This document shows positions 25,066 through 34,982 of a DNA stretch of 64,000 nucleotides, piece by piece. Source of the DNA: DAOUMF01 sp034408935 (lineage in GTDB: Bacteria > Chloroflexota > Dehalococcoidia > SM23-28-2 > RBG-16-64-32); the NCBI GenBank assembly GCA_034408935.1, contig DAOUMV010000014.1, positions 62,001 through 126,000 of the forward strand, written 5' to 3'. How positions within the stretch are numbered: the stretch's first letter is position 1; every line of letters begins with the position of its first letter. The notes under the pieces are model-generated. The model ran no database searches and was not told the DNA's origin. It saw only the letters and a list, made by a program, of their open reading frames with translations. The position numbers were made by a program, and so were the translations under genes.

Positions 25066-25875
25066 ATGAGTAGTAATGACACGCGGGAAGAGGCGTACCG
25101 CCTGCCTCTCTCCTACATCCTCCGCTTCATCGTGGCTGTGCTCCTGGGAAGGAAGCGCGACCTGGGGCGCGATGCCAGGGGCACACTAATGACGGCCAGG
25201 CCCAAACCCAAGGTCTTGGACGACCACCACGTCCCTTCGGAGGGGCCGTTCGTGTTCGTGGCCAACCACTACGAACGGCCCGGCCTGAAGGTCTGGTGGG
25301 GCGGCATGCTGGCCACCACCGCCATCTACGAGCGGCGGCAGAGCCAGCGCACGCTGCGCTGGCTCATGACCAGCGAATGGTACGGTTTCCGCCTTGGCGG
25401 GGTCGTCCCGGTGCCGACATGGCTCGTGCGCTGGCTGTTCCGCCGCATCGCCAACGTCTACGGCCTCGTCATCGTACCCCGCTCTCCCGAGCAGCGGGTG
25501 GGCCGCGCCGCCGCCATGCGCGCCATCATGGAGGTGACGAAGAGGCAGGGCGACCCGATAGGCCTGTACCCGGAGGGCATGGGTCGCGAGGTTCTGATCG
25601 AAGCGATGCCCGGCACCGGCCTGTTCCTCAACTCACTCAGCAGGCGGGGCATCCCCCTCCTGCCCTGCGGCATCTATGAGGAGGAGAGCATCCTCACCGC
25701 CCGCTTTGGCCCACCGTTCTTCGTCGATCTGCCCGACACCGCCGCCAAGGAGGAGCGAGACCGCGTGGCGCGGGAGCAGGTGATGGCGCGTATCGGCCGT
25801 CTGCTGCCCCGGCCCATGTGGGGCCCCTACATCCTGGCCGTCGAGGAGCTGCTGGCCCGCAGACCGGTGGCCTAG
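25066..25875 (+). CDS. PlsC-like 1-acylglycerol-3-phosphate acyltransferase homologue
   Basis: This 269-residue protein has a short N-terminal hydrophobic segment and PlsC-family blocks: FVFVANHYERPG (block I), LVIVPRS (block II), LYPEGMGRE (block III) and RRGIPLLPCGIYEE (block IV). The family transfers acyl chains to lysophosphatidate or related acceptors at the membrane. The canonical HX4D catalytic motif is altered to HX4G here, so either activity or chemistry may differ. TACAAT (25051-25056) ends nine bases before the ATG with no Shine-Dalgarno sequence, so the mRNA is predicted leaderless. It overlaps the convergent membrane-protein gene by four bases. Confidence 0.8.
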   Translation: MSSNDTREEAYRLPLSYILRFIVAVLLGRKRDLGRDARGTLMTARPKPKVLDDHHVPSEGPFVFVANHYERPGLKVWWGGMLATTAIYERRQSQRTLRWLMTSEWYGFRLGGVVPVPTWLVRWLFRRIANVYGLVIVPRSPEQRVGRAAAMRAIMEVTKRQGDPIGLYPEGMGREVLIEAMPGTGLFLNSLSRRGIPLLPCGIYEEESILTARFGPPFFVDLPDTAAKEERDRVAREQVMARIGRLLPRPMWGPYILAVEELLARRPVA

Positions 25876-26834
25876 CCGGCCTCCTCCGGCACCGCCTCAG
25901 TCGCTTCGGGCTCGCCCGGCGCCTCGGTCGCCTCAGCCTCCCCCGGTGCCTCGGTCGCCTCGGCCTCCGGGATCACCGTTGCCCCTTCCTGTGGGGTTAC
26001 CTCCGCCTCCTCGGGCCCGAATTGGATTGCGACAACGTCGCCATGCTGGGGGATGTAGTCGCTCCAGTCGTTCATCTTCACGCCGTTGACCGACACCTGG
26101 AGCATCGCCTCAGAGCCATCGTCGCACGTGTCTCCGTTCCTATACTCCTTGCGGCTGCCGGGCATGCGCATCTCCGTCTGCGTCAGCTTGCCGCCCCCGT
26201 ACTCGAACCACTTCACCAGGCGAGCGCCCTTGCCTTCCTCGGACGCTATCCGAGGTTGGAGGTAGATGACGCCGTCGCCGTTGGTGGTGACACCGCCCAC
26301 CCAGCCGTCGAAAGGGGCCTGGGTCTGGCCGCAGATCTCAACGGAGTAGGTGGCCTGCCAGCTGTCCCCGATGTGGGGTGGGGGGCCCTCGCCCCACGGC
26401 TCGATGAACAGAACCGCCAGGATGCCAAAGACCACGGCGATGATAAACGCCACCGGGACCCAGGGCGGCAGGTGCAGGCTCCGGACACGCCGCCAGGTTT
26501 GCCCCAACGTTTGCCTGGGCATCGGCTGCTCACGATAGGTTCGGGTCCGGCCCCGGCGCCAGAAACTGAGGGGCGAGACGTCCGCAGGCGTTGCGGCGGT
26601 CGGCCGCTCTTCGCGGCCTTGCTCTCGGCGCTCGCGCGCCTTCTCCTCCTTGCGGCGGCCGCGGCGCCCAAAGCGAAACCGCGGCCGCGAGGGCAGCACC
26701 CCCGGCGCCTCGCTCTCCTCCGCTACCTCGGGCTGCCCCTCCTCCTGCCTCTTCTCTGGAACCCCGGCTGGGAGATCTCCGCCGCCACGGCCACGGCGAC
26801 GGCCCCGTCTCCTCCTTCTCCGTCCTTCTGCCAA
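25872..26834 (-). CDS. Single-pass membrane protein with basic N-terminus and acidic C-terminal tail
   Basis: The predicted 320-residue protein has a strongly basic cytoplasmic N-terminus (RRRRRRGRRRGRGGG), one membrane segment (VPVAFIIAVVFGILAVLFI), an outer domain with two paired Cys, and a repetitive acidic tail (EATEAPGEAEATEAPGE). The start is taken as TTG at 26834, with AAGGAG seven bases upstream. An ATG at 26876 is also in frame but lacks a ribosome site. The TTG lies one base after the stop of the small RpiB-like ORF, so translation is probably coupled. No family is recognised. The outer domain could be a small sensor or ligand-binding domain (inference). Confidence 0.6.
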   Translation of the reverse strand: MAEGRRRRRRGRRRGRGGGDLPAGVPEKRQEEGQPEVAEESEAPGVLPSRPRFRFGRRGRRKEEKARERREQGREERPTAATPADVSPLSFWRRGRTRTYREQPMPRQTLGQTWRRVRSLHLPPWVPVAFIIAVVFGILAVLFIEPWGEGPPPHIGDSWQATYSVEICGQTQAPFDGWVGGVTTNGDGVIYLQPRIASEEGKGARLVKWFEYGGGKLTQTEMRMPGSRKEYRNGDTCDDGSEAMLQVSVNGVKMNDWSDYIPQHGDVVAIQFGPEEAEVTPQEGATVIPEAEATEAPGEAEATEAPGEPEATEAVPEEAG

Positions 26835-26835
26835 A

Positions 26836-26988
26836 CTAGACTCTCCTTTTGTCTCCCTCAACCAGCAGGCCGACATCTCGCGCCCGGTAGTGTTCGTCCA
26901 ACTTCACCTGATGGCCCCGGCACCTCAGCCCTTCTGCCACGAAATCCGTGAGGCACGTCGGTTCGTCGCTGCCTAAGGCGATACGCAA
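26836..26988 (-). CDS. 50-residue RpiB-like N-terminal fragment ORF upstream of the membrane protein
   Basis: From a TTG at 26988, 50 codons read LRIALGSDEPT...LTDFVAEGLRCRGHQVKLDEHY... and stop at 26836. The first 30 residues resemble the start of RpiB/LacAB sugar-phosphate isomerases (MxIAxGSD, then a helix and a HxV strand), but normal RpiB is about 145 residues. The stop is one base before the membrane protein's TTG, and the ribosome site for that start lies inside this ORF. It has its own promoter at 27033-27062. It may be a true small gene, a coupling leader or a truncated remnant. Confidence 0.4.
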   Translation of the reverse strand: MRIALGSDEPTCLTDFVAEGLRCRGHQVKLDEHYRARDVGLLVEGDKRRV

Positions 26989-27032
26989 AGTCTGCTTCGA
27001 TCCGAAAGAAGGGCTAGAGTGATCCTATCGCA

Positions 27033-27062
27033 ATTATAGGGGCGCAGTCTGACTCTTGCCAA
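27033..27062 (-). promoter_or_regulatory. Promoter of the RpiB-like/membrane-protein operon
   Basis: TTGGCA (27062-27057) and TATAAT (27038-27033) are 18 bases apart on the minus strand. Predicted transcription starts about 40 bases before the TTG of the small ORF. Confidence 0.6.
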
Positions 27063-27212
27063 ACTTCCGCCCTTCGTTGCGCGAGACCTCCCGGCCGCCC
27101 CGCGTCCACCACCGTGCCAGATTGCCGCCGCGCCCGTCCGGCCGCTCCCGGCAGCACTGTCGGCGCCAACGTTAGCTGTATGTCAGAGTTGACAGCTCCG
27201 GCTGGCTGACCG

Positions 27213-27242
27213 TTGACACCGCCTCAGCCTGAGGAGTCTAAT
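27213..27242 (+). promoter_or_regulatory. Promoter of the helical protein gene, with a palindrome in the spacer
   Basis: TTGACA (27213-27218) and TCTAAT (27237-27242) are 18 bases apart. CCTCAG-C-CTGAGG (27222-27234) is a perfect palindrome inside the spacer. A second TTGACA lies at 27189-27194. Predicted leader about 34 bases. Confidence 0.5.
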
Positions 27243-27282
27243 GTAGGATGGCCACGACGGAAGCACCGCAAGGAGCGAGAAC

Positions 27283-27717
27283 ATGGGAGTCAGTGAGAGC
27301 ATCGACCGCCTGTTTATGACGCTCATCGAACGTCAGGAGTCCACCTTCGACGCCATCAGGTCGGCCAACGAGCGCTACCACCGGTTCACCCGCAGCATCC
27401 TCGAAGCTTCCCGCCAGGGCGCCCGCGAATGGACGAATGTGGCCCGAGGCTGGGCGCAGCGCCCCACCGACATCGTCGGGCTATATGAGTCTATCTCCGA
27501 GGCCGTGGCCAACGACCAGGCCCGGCAGCTCGCCCTGTGGCAGGAAGCCCTGGAGGACCTGGCGGACTCCCAGCGGGACGGCCGCGAGGTGATGCGTGGG
27601 GGCATCGGCCGGATGCGCGAGGCGGTGGAGGCCGTTCAGGAAAACGTCCCCTCGTTCCTGCGCGAGCGCGTCTCCGCTCTCCGTCGGGACGAGAAGGAGC
27701 CCGTCGCCAAGACCTAG
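27283..27717 (+). CDS. Phasin-like or coiled-coil helical protein
   Basis: This 144-residue protein is almost entirely amphipathic helix with frequent Arg, Glu and Gln and no Cys. AAGGAG lies seven bases before the ATG. Length and composition resemble phasins (granule-binding proteins) and apolipoprotein-like helical proteins, but no signature is decisive and no polyhydroxyalkanoate gene is nearby. It stands alone between divergent regions. Confidence 0.65.
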   Translation: MGVSESIDRLFMTLIERQESTFDAIRSANERYHRFTRSILEASRQGAREWTNVARGWAQRPTDIVGLYESISEAVANDQARQLALWQEALEDLADSQRDGREVMRGGIGRMREAVEAVQENVPSFLRERVSALRRDEKEPVAKT

Positions 27718-27982
27718 CGACAGACCCCGCAACGGCGCCATGTAGCAGGTTGACGTGCGCCGCCGCTGTGTTCTCCCAGTCCCCGTTCTGACTGCAGCGG
27801 GCCGTGTAGCCTAGCTGGAGCTTCCTGCCCGCCTCCAACTCCCTGAGGGTGAACTGCAGCCCGAAGTCGCTGATGTCCTCGTGCTGGTGACCATCCACGG
27901 AGCCGGTCGCCCAGCGGCTCTCATGGGCAGCGCGGCCGCCGTGGTCGCTGGAGAGTCGAATTGCTGTCACCAGTACAGACAT
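27718..27982 (-). pseudogene. Possible degenerate or antisense-overlapping small gene
   Basis: From an ATG at 27982 the minus strand reads about 88 protein-like residues (MSVLVTAIRLSSDHGG..., then DISDFGLQFTLRELEAGRKLQL) before entering the region antisense to the helical protein gene, where composition becomes random-looking. VTAIR at the N-terminus resembles small uncharacterised bacterial domains such as DUF3892, but this is not firm. No ribosome site is visible. It may be a 3'-truncated gene. Otherwise nothing is seen between 27718 and 28000. Confidence 0.25.
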
Positions 27983-28007
27983 TATTGTGAAATACTTGTC
28001 AAAGCCC

Positions 28008-28034
28008 TTGACAGGTCACTGCAGGTGTGATAAT
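28008..28034 (+). promoter_or_regulatory. Promoter of the TasA-SipW-RTX operon leader
   Basis: TTGACA (28008-28013) and GATAAT (28029-28034) are 15 bases apart, with an upstream TGT giving an extended -10. An inverted TGTCAA (27997-28002) pairs with the -35 box, forming a six-base inverted repeat with a five-base spacer. Confidence 0.55.
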
Positions 28035-28064
28035 TAGTAGTCTGCTTACGTTATGTCTTGAGCC

Positions 28065-28145
28065 GCCGACCGAGACGAGGTGGTGGGGGATCACTCGGTC
28101 TCGGAGGTGGAGTGTCGGCGACGGCTTGTCGCCGATTTTCATTTT
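28065..28145 (+). promoter_or_regulatory. Attenuator-like leader: competing helix and intrinsic terminator
   Basis: TCGGCGAC (28115-28122) and GTCGCCGA (28128-28135) form an eight-base stem followed by TTTTCATTTT, a good terminator. GCCGAC (28065-28070) can pair instead with GTCGGC (28114-28119), which uses the terminator's 5' arm. Between them, CCGAGAC (28070-28076) pairs with GTCTCGG (28098-28104). This is the layout of a riboswitch or attenuator with mutually exclusive folds. The 55-base aptamer-like part matches no class I know. Confidence 0.55.
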
Positions 28146-28188
28146 GCAGGAGGGGGCGCTGACCAGACCCTAGCCGAGAGAAATACAG

Positions 28189-28346
28189 CCCCGCACGGCC
28201 GAAACCATGCGGGGCAGGCAGCAGGACGCCGCGTTACCAGAGCCCTCTGCCGTCTCCGATTCTAATACAGGGTCGGCTCCACGGCAACGGGGCCGGCCCT
28301 GTTGGTTTTAGGCCGTGCGGGGCACCACCCGACAGGAGGTGATGCC
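28189..28346 (+). ncRNA. Structured RNA domain and ribosome-site sequestering hairpin upstream of tasA-like gene
   Basis: CCCCGCACGGCC (28189-28200) is perfectly complementary to GGCCGTGCGGGG (28311-28322), closing a 134-base domain. Inside is a strong hairpin (28267-28302) ending in CCCTGT then TGGTTTTA. CCCCGCA can alternatively pair locally with TGCGGGG (28208-28214). Directly after, GGCACCACC (28321-28329) pairs with GGTGATGCC (28338-28346), covering an AGGAGG. A 17-codon ORF (28342-28395) follows, but its ATG is only two bases from that site. Class unknown. Confidence 0.5.
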
Positions 28347-28413
28347 TATTGCACGGGCGATTCGGTTTGTAGCGACGAATGCGGCGAACGATTAGCACAA
28401 AGGGAGATGGAGA

Positions 28414-29373
28414 ATGAAGCGAAGGATACTCATGAGCCTGCTGGTGATCGGCACCGTGGCGGCTGTGATCGCCGGGGCGACCACAGCCTACTTTAGCGAT
28501 ACCGAGAGCGCCACCGGCACACTTTCCGCTGGCACAATCGACATCAGGGTAGATGGCCAGAATCCCTGGCAAGGCACGTTCCAAATGGCCGATCTTAAGC
28601 CCAGTGAGACTGGCCTAATAAACTTCACCATCCGGAACCTCAGTGCCAACCCGGTGGTCGTGTGGAAGCACATCGGCAACGTTCAGACCAGCGGCGGGGA
28701 GCATCCAGAGTCTGAATTTGCCGAGGACCCCAACGACACGATCAACCACATCCACACGGTCACAAATTATGACCTGAAGGTGGACAGCACAGTCATTTTC
28801 GCCGACGAAGATGGCCTGTCGGTTAACGACATCCGAAGCATGTGGATGCCTCTGGGCACGATACCGCCCGGTGGCACTCTCGATGTGGAGCAGAGCTACC
28901 ACATGCGCGGGGAGGACACCGGCAACTGGGCCCAGGGCGATGTCATGACCTTCGACATCGACCTGTACGCTGAGCAGGAACTCGGTACTGGACCAGGGCA
29001 GCTGTCGCGCAAGCTCTTCCTGGATGACAAGACGGGGGAGCCTGACTGGCACTTCATCGCAAACGGCACTTGGGGGCTTCTCAAGTGGGATGCGGCCGGC
29101 AACTACAGCTTTGCTGCCCAGGGCCTTACGCCGGGTACCGGCTACACGCTGATTCACTACCCTGAACCGCAGACAACTTGGCCGTGGCCTGTGAACGCCA
29201 TTGCCAGCGGGACAAGCGACGCTGGTGGCAAGCTTTCCTTGTCTGGCACGCTGCCGGCGGTGTCGTCCGGCAAGATTTGGCTCGTTCTCACGAACGACAT
29301 TGTCGGTGTCTCACTTAGCGGTTGGACCCCGGCTCAGTACCTGTTCGAGTCCCATCTGGTCAACATCCCGTAG
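28414..29373 (+). CDS. TasA/camelysin-like SipW-dependent surface protein
   Basis: This 319-residue protein starts with a signal peptide of SipW-dependent type: a hydrophobic stretch, then AYFSDTESATGTLSAGTIDI, the hallmark of the TasA/CalY family, where SipW cleaves near the SDTE site. The first domain (to about 190) is the TasA-like jelly-roll; a C-terminal extension of about 120 residues is not typical. TasA forms fibres in Bacillus biofilms. GGAGATGGAGA precedes the ATG. It heads the operon with SipW and the RTX protein. The long structured leader probably controls it. Confidence 0.85.
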   Translation: MKRRILMSLLVIGTVAAVIAGATTAYFSDTESATGTLSAGTIDIRVDGQNPWQGTFQMADLKPSETGLINFTIRNLSANPVVVWKHIGNVQTSGGEHPESEFAEDPNDTINHIHTVTNYDLKVDSTVIFADEDGLSVNDIRSMWMPLGTIPPGGTLDVEQSYHMRGEDTGNWAQGDVMTFDIDLYAEQELGTGPGQLSRKLFLDDKTGEPDWHFIANGTWGLLKWDAAGNYSFAAQGLTPGTGYTLIHYPEPQTTWPWPVNAIASGTSDAGGKLSLSGTLPAVSSGKIWLVLTNDIVGVSLSGWTPAQYLFESHLVNIP

Positions 29374-29473
29374 CCCTGGGCGAGGAGGCGACCCAGCAGA
29401 AGCAATAGTGGTGTGCGTGGTGGGGGTTCGCTCTGCCTCCGCCACGCGCATCGCCCGCGGTGTTATCGATGGC

Positions 29474-30034
29474 ATGTCTACTTCCGCGTTCAAACGGCTG
29501 ATTCGCGTACTGGGGCTGCTCGTCAACGTAGCTGTGACGCTGGCGTTGATCGGCGTCATCCTGTTCTTTGTGCTGCCCCGCCTTCTCCACTGGGACCTAC
29601 AGGTGGTCCTCAGCGGCAGTATGGAGCCCGCCCTGCCCGTGGGCTCGGCCATCTTGGTCCGTCCAGTAGACCCCCAAGCGGTGTCTGCGGGCGATATCAT
29701 CACGTATCGCCAGCAAGGTTCTCCCAGCTTCGTCACTCACCGCGTGGTGGAGGTCGAGCGCCAGGGCCCGGCCCTTGGCTTCCGCACCAAGGGAGACGCC
29801 AACGAGGATCCCGATAGCTACACGGTGCCAGCCGAGAACGTGGAGGGTCGGGTCTGGGTGGACATTCCATACCTGGGCTATGTGGCCCAGCACGTGCGCG
29901 GCTCCTGGGGCTTCCTGCTGTTGGTCGGGGTGCCTGGGGCTATCATCATCGCCGGTGAGGTGTGGAACATCGTCAGCGTGCTCAGGAAAGGGAAGTCCGG
30001 GCAGCTGGACACCCGTCCGGGGAGGGACTCGTGA
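29474..30034 (+). CDS. sipW: Signal peptidase I, SipW type (S26B, Ser-His)
   Basis: This 186-residue protein has an N-terminal membrane helix (LGLLVNVAVTLALIGVILFFVLP), the catalytic Ser in VLSGSMEPALPVGS, the conserved THR-type His in SFVTHRVVEV (His in place of the Lys of ordinary bacterial signal peptidases), a late GDANEDPD box and a C-terminal membrane helix. It should cleave the TasA-like and RTX proteins that flank it. The start at 29474 is the best guess; there is no clear ribosome site, and an upstream GTG in frame is possible. Its stop overlaps the GTG of the next gene. Confidence 0.88.
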   Translation: MSTSAFKRLIRVLGLLVNVAVTLALIGVILFFVLPRLLHWDLQVVLSGSMEPALPVGSAILVRPVDPQAVSAGDIITYRQQGSPSFVTHRVVEVERQGPALGFRTKGDANEDPDSYTVPAENVEGRVWVDIPYLGYVAQHVRGSWGFLLLVGVPGAIIIAGEVWNIVSVLRKGKSGQLDTRPGRDS

Positions 30035-31088
30035 GGCCGCACGCCTTGCTCGTGGGGGGTCTCTTGCTGCTGGTCGCTCTTGCCGTCCTCGTCCTGCCTC
30101 GCATCGGCGGCATCTACGGCGTATTCTCGGACACGGAAACGGCAGAGGTCTCCCTCAGGGTGGCTAGCTCCTTTCCGCCAGCAGAGTGCGGCGGGATGGA
30201 GTTCGACAACACGATAACGGGAACGAGCGGGGGCGATAAACTCACAGGCACCAGCGGAAGCGACCTCATCTTCGGCCTCGGCGGCAACGACAGGATCAGA
30301 GGCCTCGCCGGCGACGACTGCATCGTCGGCGGTGATGGCGACGACAAGATATATGGCGGCAAGGGCGACGATACCATCGACGGCGGCCCCGGCAGAGACA
30401 AGATTTACGGCGGCCTCGGTGACGATACCATCGTTGGCGGCCCCGGCGACGACAAGATATATGGCGGCCACGGCGACGATGTCATCGACGGCGGGCCCGG
30501 CAGCGACAAGTGCAGGGGCGGCTTCGGTGCCGACACGATCACCAACTGTGAGCGGCCCTCTTGCCCTTGGGGCCTCAGGGCCCAGTTCCACCACTCCGTG
30601 CCCACGGTGGACCTGACCTGGCAGGCCGTAGCCGATTCCCTCTACTACAACATATATCGTGGAACTGCCAGCGGCGGGCCCTACGAAGGGATCGGCAGCT
30701 CCCCCAGACCGTCATATCAGGACGTCAACATAGTCGAAGGGGCAACCTACTACTACGTGGCCACGGCTGTGGACGGCGATGAGTTCGAGAGCGGGCCAAG
30801 CAACGAGGCGCAAGTAGTGACCCTGGTGGCCGCGCCTTGGGCGGAGCCGACGCCGGCTCCTGAGCCCACAGGAACACCAGAGCCTATGCCAACGCCAACG
30901 CCAGAACCTGCGCCGAACGCTGAGCCCACCGCGACGCCGGTACCAACGCCAGCTCCGGAGCCAACTCCAACGCCAACACCGACGCCGAGCCCGGAGCCCA
31001 CCCCCACGCCGGACGGAACCGCGACGCCACAGTCCACACCTACGCCCGCGGCAGAGCCGACCACTACGCCTGAGCCTACACCCGTGCC

Positions 31089-31092
<4 letters not shown>
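30031..31092 (+). CDS. RTX (calcium beta-roll) surface protein with fibronectin III and Pro-rich tail
   Basis: A GTG start overlaps the sipW stop (GTGA) and has GGGGAGG upstream. The 353-residue protein has a SipW-type signal (GGIYGVFSDTETAEVSLRVASS), about nine RTX nonapeptides (GGDGDDKIYGGKGDDTIDGG type) that bind calcium and fold as a beta-roll, a fibronectin-III-like domain (VPTVDLTWQAVADSLYYNIYRG) and a 90-residue Pro/Glu/Thr tail (PTPEPTPTP). It is presumably secreted or wall-associated and cleaved by SipW. Its end overlaps the convergent clpC end by four bases. Confidence 0.85.
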
Positions 31093-33545
<2,453 letters not shown>

Positions 33546-33909
33546 GTCAGATCACCTCAGTCTGGGAGTTTGTTTGGCATTTTAGCGTTTTGCGGGCTGT
33601 TCTCGTCTTGCCATCCCTGGCGAGAACGGCGGTTGGCCCCGCCCCAGATTCCTTCGCGGCAGACGCTGGTTCCCCGCACGAGCGTGGTCGCCGCTCAGAA
33701 TAACAAGGGACGCCTTCCGTGAACCTGTCTTGTCGCGTCATCTAACTTCACCTCGATACCATCTGTCATTCTGAGCGCAGCGAAGAATCTGGGGTGGGGC
33801 TGCGTTGCTCGACCGCCATGCTGTGCGCCCGCCCCACCAGACCCTTCGCTTCGCTCAGGGTGACAGCTTCGCCGCATCATCTCACTTCACCTCACGCATT
33901 CCGTTGTCC
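33546..33909. repeat. clpC leader: duplicated start sites and REP-like inverted repeats
   Basis: Two further copies of GAGGTGA-N6-ATG with the next codons lie upstream of clpC on the minus strand, at 33741 (MTRQDRFTEG, like clpC's MMRQDRFTEG) and 33880 (MMRR). They open ORFs of 64 and 61 codons. The first ends one base before the clpC ATG. Between them, a 28-base imperfect inverted repeat (33763-33790 and 33839-33866) is a REP-like element containing CTGAGC and GCGAAG. A more diverged copy lies at about 33644-33705. No other gene is seen. Confidence 0.7.
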
Positions 33910-34626
33910 TTAGGTGCGACAGGCCTCAGCCTGTAGCGTACCCGTTCGCATTCCGTTTCTCACCAGTACCACCCAATACACCCCGCCTCCCTCTGGCCTC
34001 TCTTCCAGCGATAGGACCTCGAACCCTCCCAGCAGCCTCCCTCGCAGCTCCTCCTCCGTCGTGTAGTGGTGAACCAGCGCCTTGTCGCCCACCGTGTCAT
34101 GCGGCCTGATGTAGGTGTTGGGCTCCAGTCGCTCGGCGACACCATCTTCCGCCTCCCGACGTGACAGCTCGCAGGCACCGTGGCTGGTGGAGGCGAACGT
34201 CGCGAGCAGGTAGCCACCCGGCTCCAGCTTGTCGTGGATGCCCTGAAGCGTGCGCAGAATCCCATCCACGGTGGCGTGATAGACCACGTCCCAGGCGATG
34301 ACGGCGTCCAGCGAGCCGTCATCGGCGGGGATGTCAGTCATGTCGGACAGCGTGACCTGGGCGGCCAGCCCCGCCTGGCGAAGCCGCTGCCGACACTCGC
34401 TGACGGCGGCCGGAGAGATGTCCGAGGCCGAGGCGTCGAGGCCCTCGGCGGCCAGGAACAGGAGATGCCGGCCCAGGCCGCAGCCGAGATCGTGGACGCG
34501 GCGCCGCCCTTCCCCCTTGAGACGGGCGACCAGGTCCACGACGGCCGACTCCGGCGGGCGCGTCTCCCAGACGGACGCCCAGCGGGCCCATATCGTGTCC
34601 CAGGCTGGTCCTTCTGCTTCAGTCAT
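33910..34626 (-). CDS. Class I SAM-dependent methyltransferase
   Basis: This 238-residue protein has the SAM motif HDLGCGLGRHLLFLA, followed by DISPAAV, the motif II region DGSLDAVIAWDVVYH and GGYLLATFAS. Substrate unknown. It overlaps hspR by four bases (ATGA), so it belongs to the dnaJ-hspR operon. A role in heat stress would be an inference from position only. Confidence 0.88.
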   Translation of the reverse strand: MTEAEGPAWDTIWARWASVWETRPPESAVVDLVARLKGEGRRRVHDLGCGLGRHLLFLAAEGLDASASDISPAAVSECRQRLRQAGLAAQVTLSDMTDIPADDGSLDAVIAWDVVYHATVDGILRTLQGIHDKLEPGGYLLATFASTSHGACELSRREAEDGVAERLEPNTYIRPHDTVGDKALVHHYTTEEELRGRLLGGFEVLSLEERPEGGGVYWVVLVRNGMRTGTLQAEACRT

Positions 34627-34982
34627 TGATCGGTTTCCTCCGGGGGCACCGCAGGCAGCATCCTATCTCTATACGCCTGGAGCTCGGCCCGCAGGCGCTC
34701 CATCTCCCCCTCCATCTTTCGGATGCGCTCGTTGAGGCGGATCACCACCTCGGCGCCGGCCAGGTTCACCCCCAGGTCGTTCACCAGCCGCTGGATGTGA
34801 ACCAGCCGCTCGATGTCCGCCCGCGAGTAGAGGCGCACGCGGCCGCGCGAGCGGGAGGGGCGCACCAGGCCCAGGCGCTCGTAGTGGCGCAGGCTCTGAG
34901 CGTGCATGCCCACCATACGCGCCGCCACGCTGATCACGAAGCAGGGCTCATCCTCGTCGCGCACCCGATCTCGATCGGCCAT
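34623..34982 (-). CDS. hspR: HspR-type MerR-family heat-shock repressor
   Basis: This 119-residue protein has the MerR helix-turn-helix (VISVAARMVGMHAQSLRHYERLGLVRPSRSRGRVRLYSRADI), the ILxxxxL-like linker and a C-terminal helix. It lies directly after dnaJ (stop and start overlap at TGATG), as in many HspR operons, where HspR represses with DnaK as co-repressor. Here dnaK is not adjacent. HspR binds HAIR sites (CTTGAGT-N7-ACTCAAG), and a partial match lies at 36044-36064 upstream of dnaJ and hsp20. GTG at 34985 is a possible alternative start. Confidence 0.92.
   Translation of the reverse strand: MADRDRVRDEDEPCFVISVAARMVGMHAQSLRHYERLGLVRPSRSRGRVRLYSRADIERLVHIQRLVNDLGVNLAGAEVVIRLNERIRKMEGEMERLRAELQAYRDRMLPAVPPEETDQ

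Noticed and set aside
25872..26876. ATG at 26876 as the start of the membrane protein
   Set aside because: No ribosome site precedes it; TTG at 26834 follows AAGGAG and is coupled to the small upstream ORF.
28065..28346. Match to a known riboswitch class such as c-di-GMP-I, ZTP or fluoride
   Set aside because: Key conserved bases of those classes are missing; only the general layout of competing helices is present, so I left the class open.
30230..30530. Regular 18- to 27-base repeats that look like a CRISPR or minisatellite
   Set aside because: They code for RTX nonapeptide repeats in frame and lack constant repeats with variable spacers.
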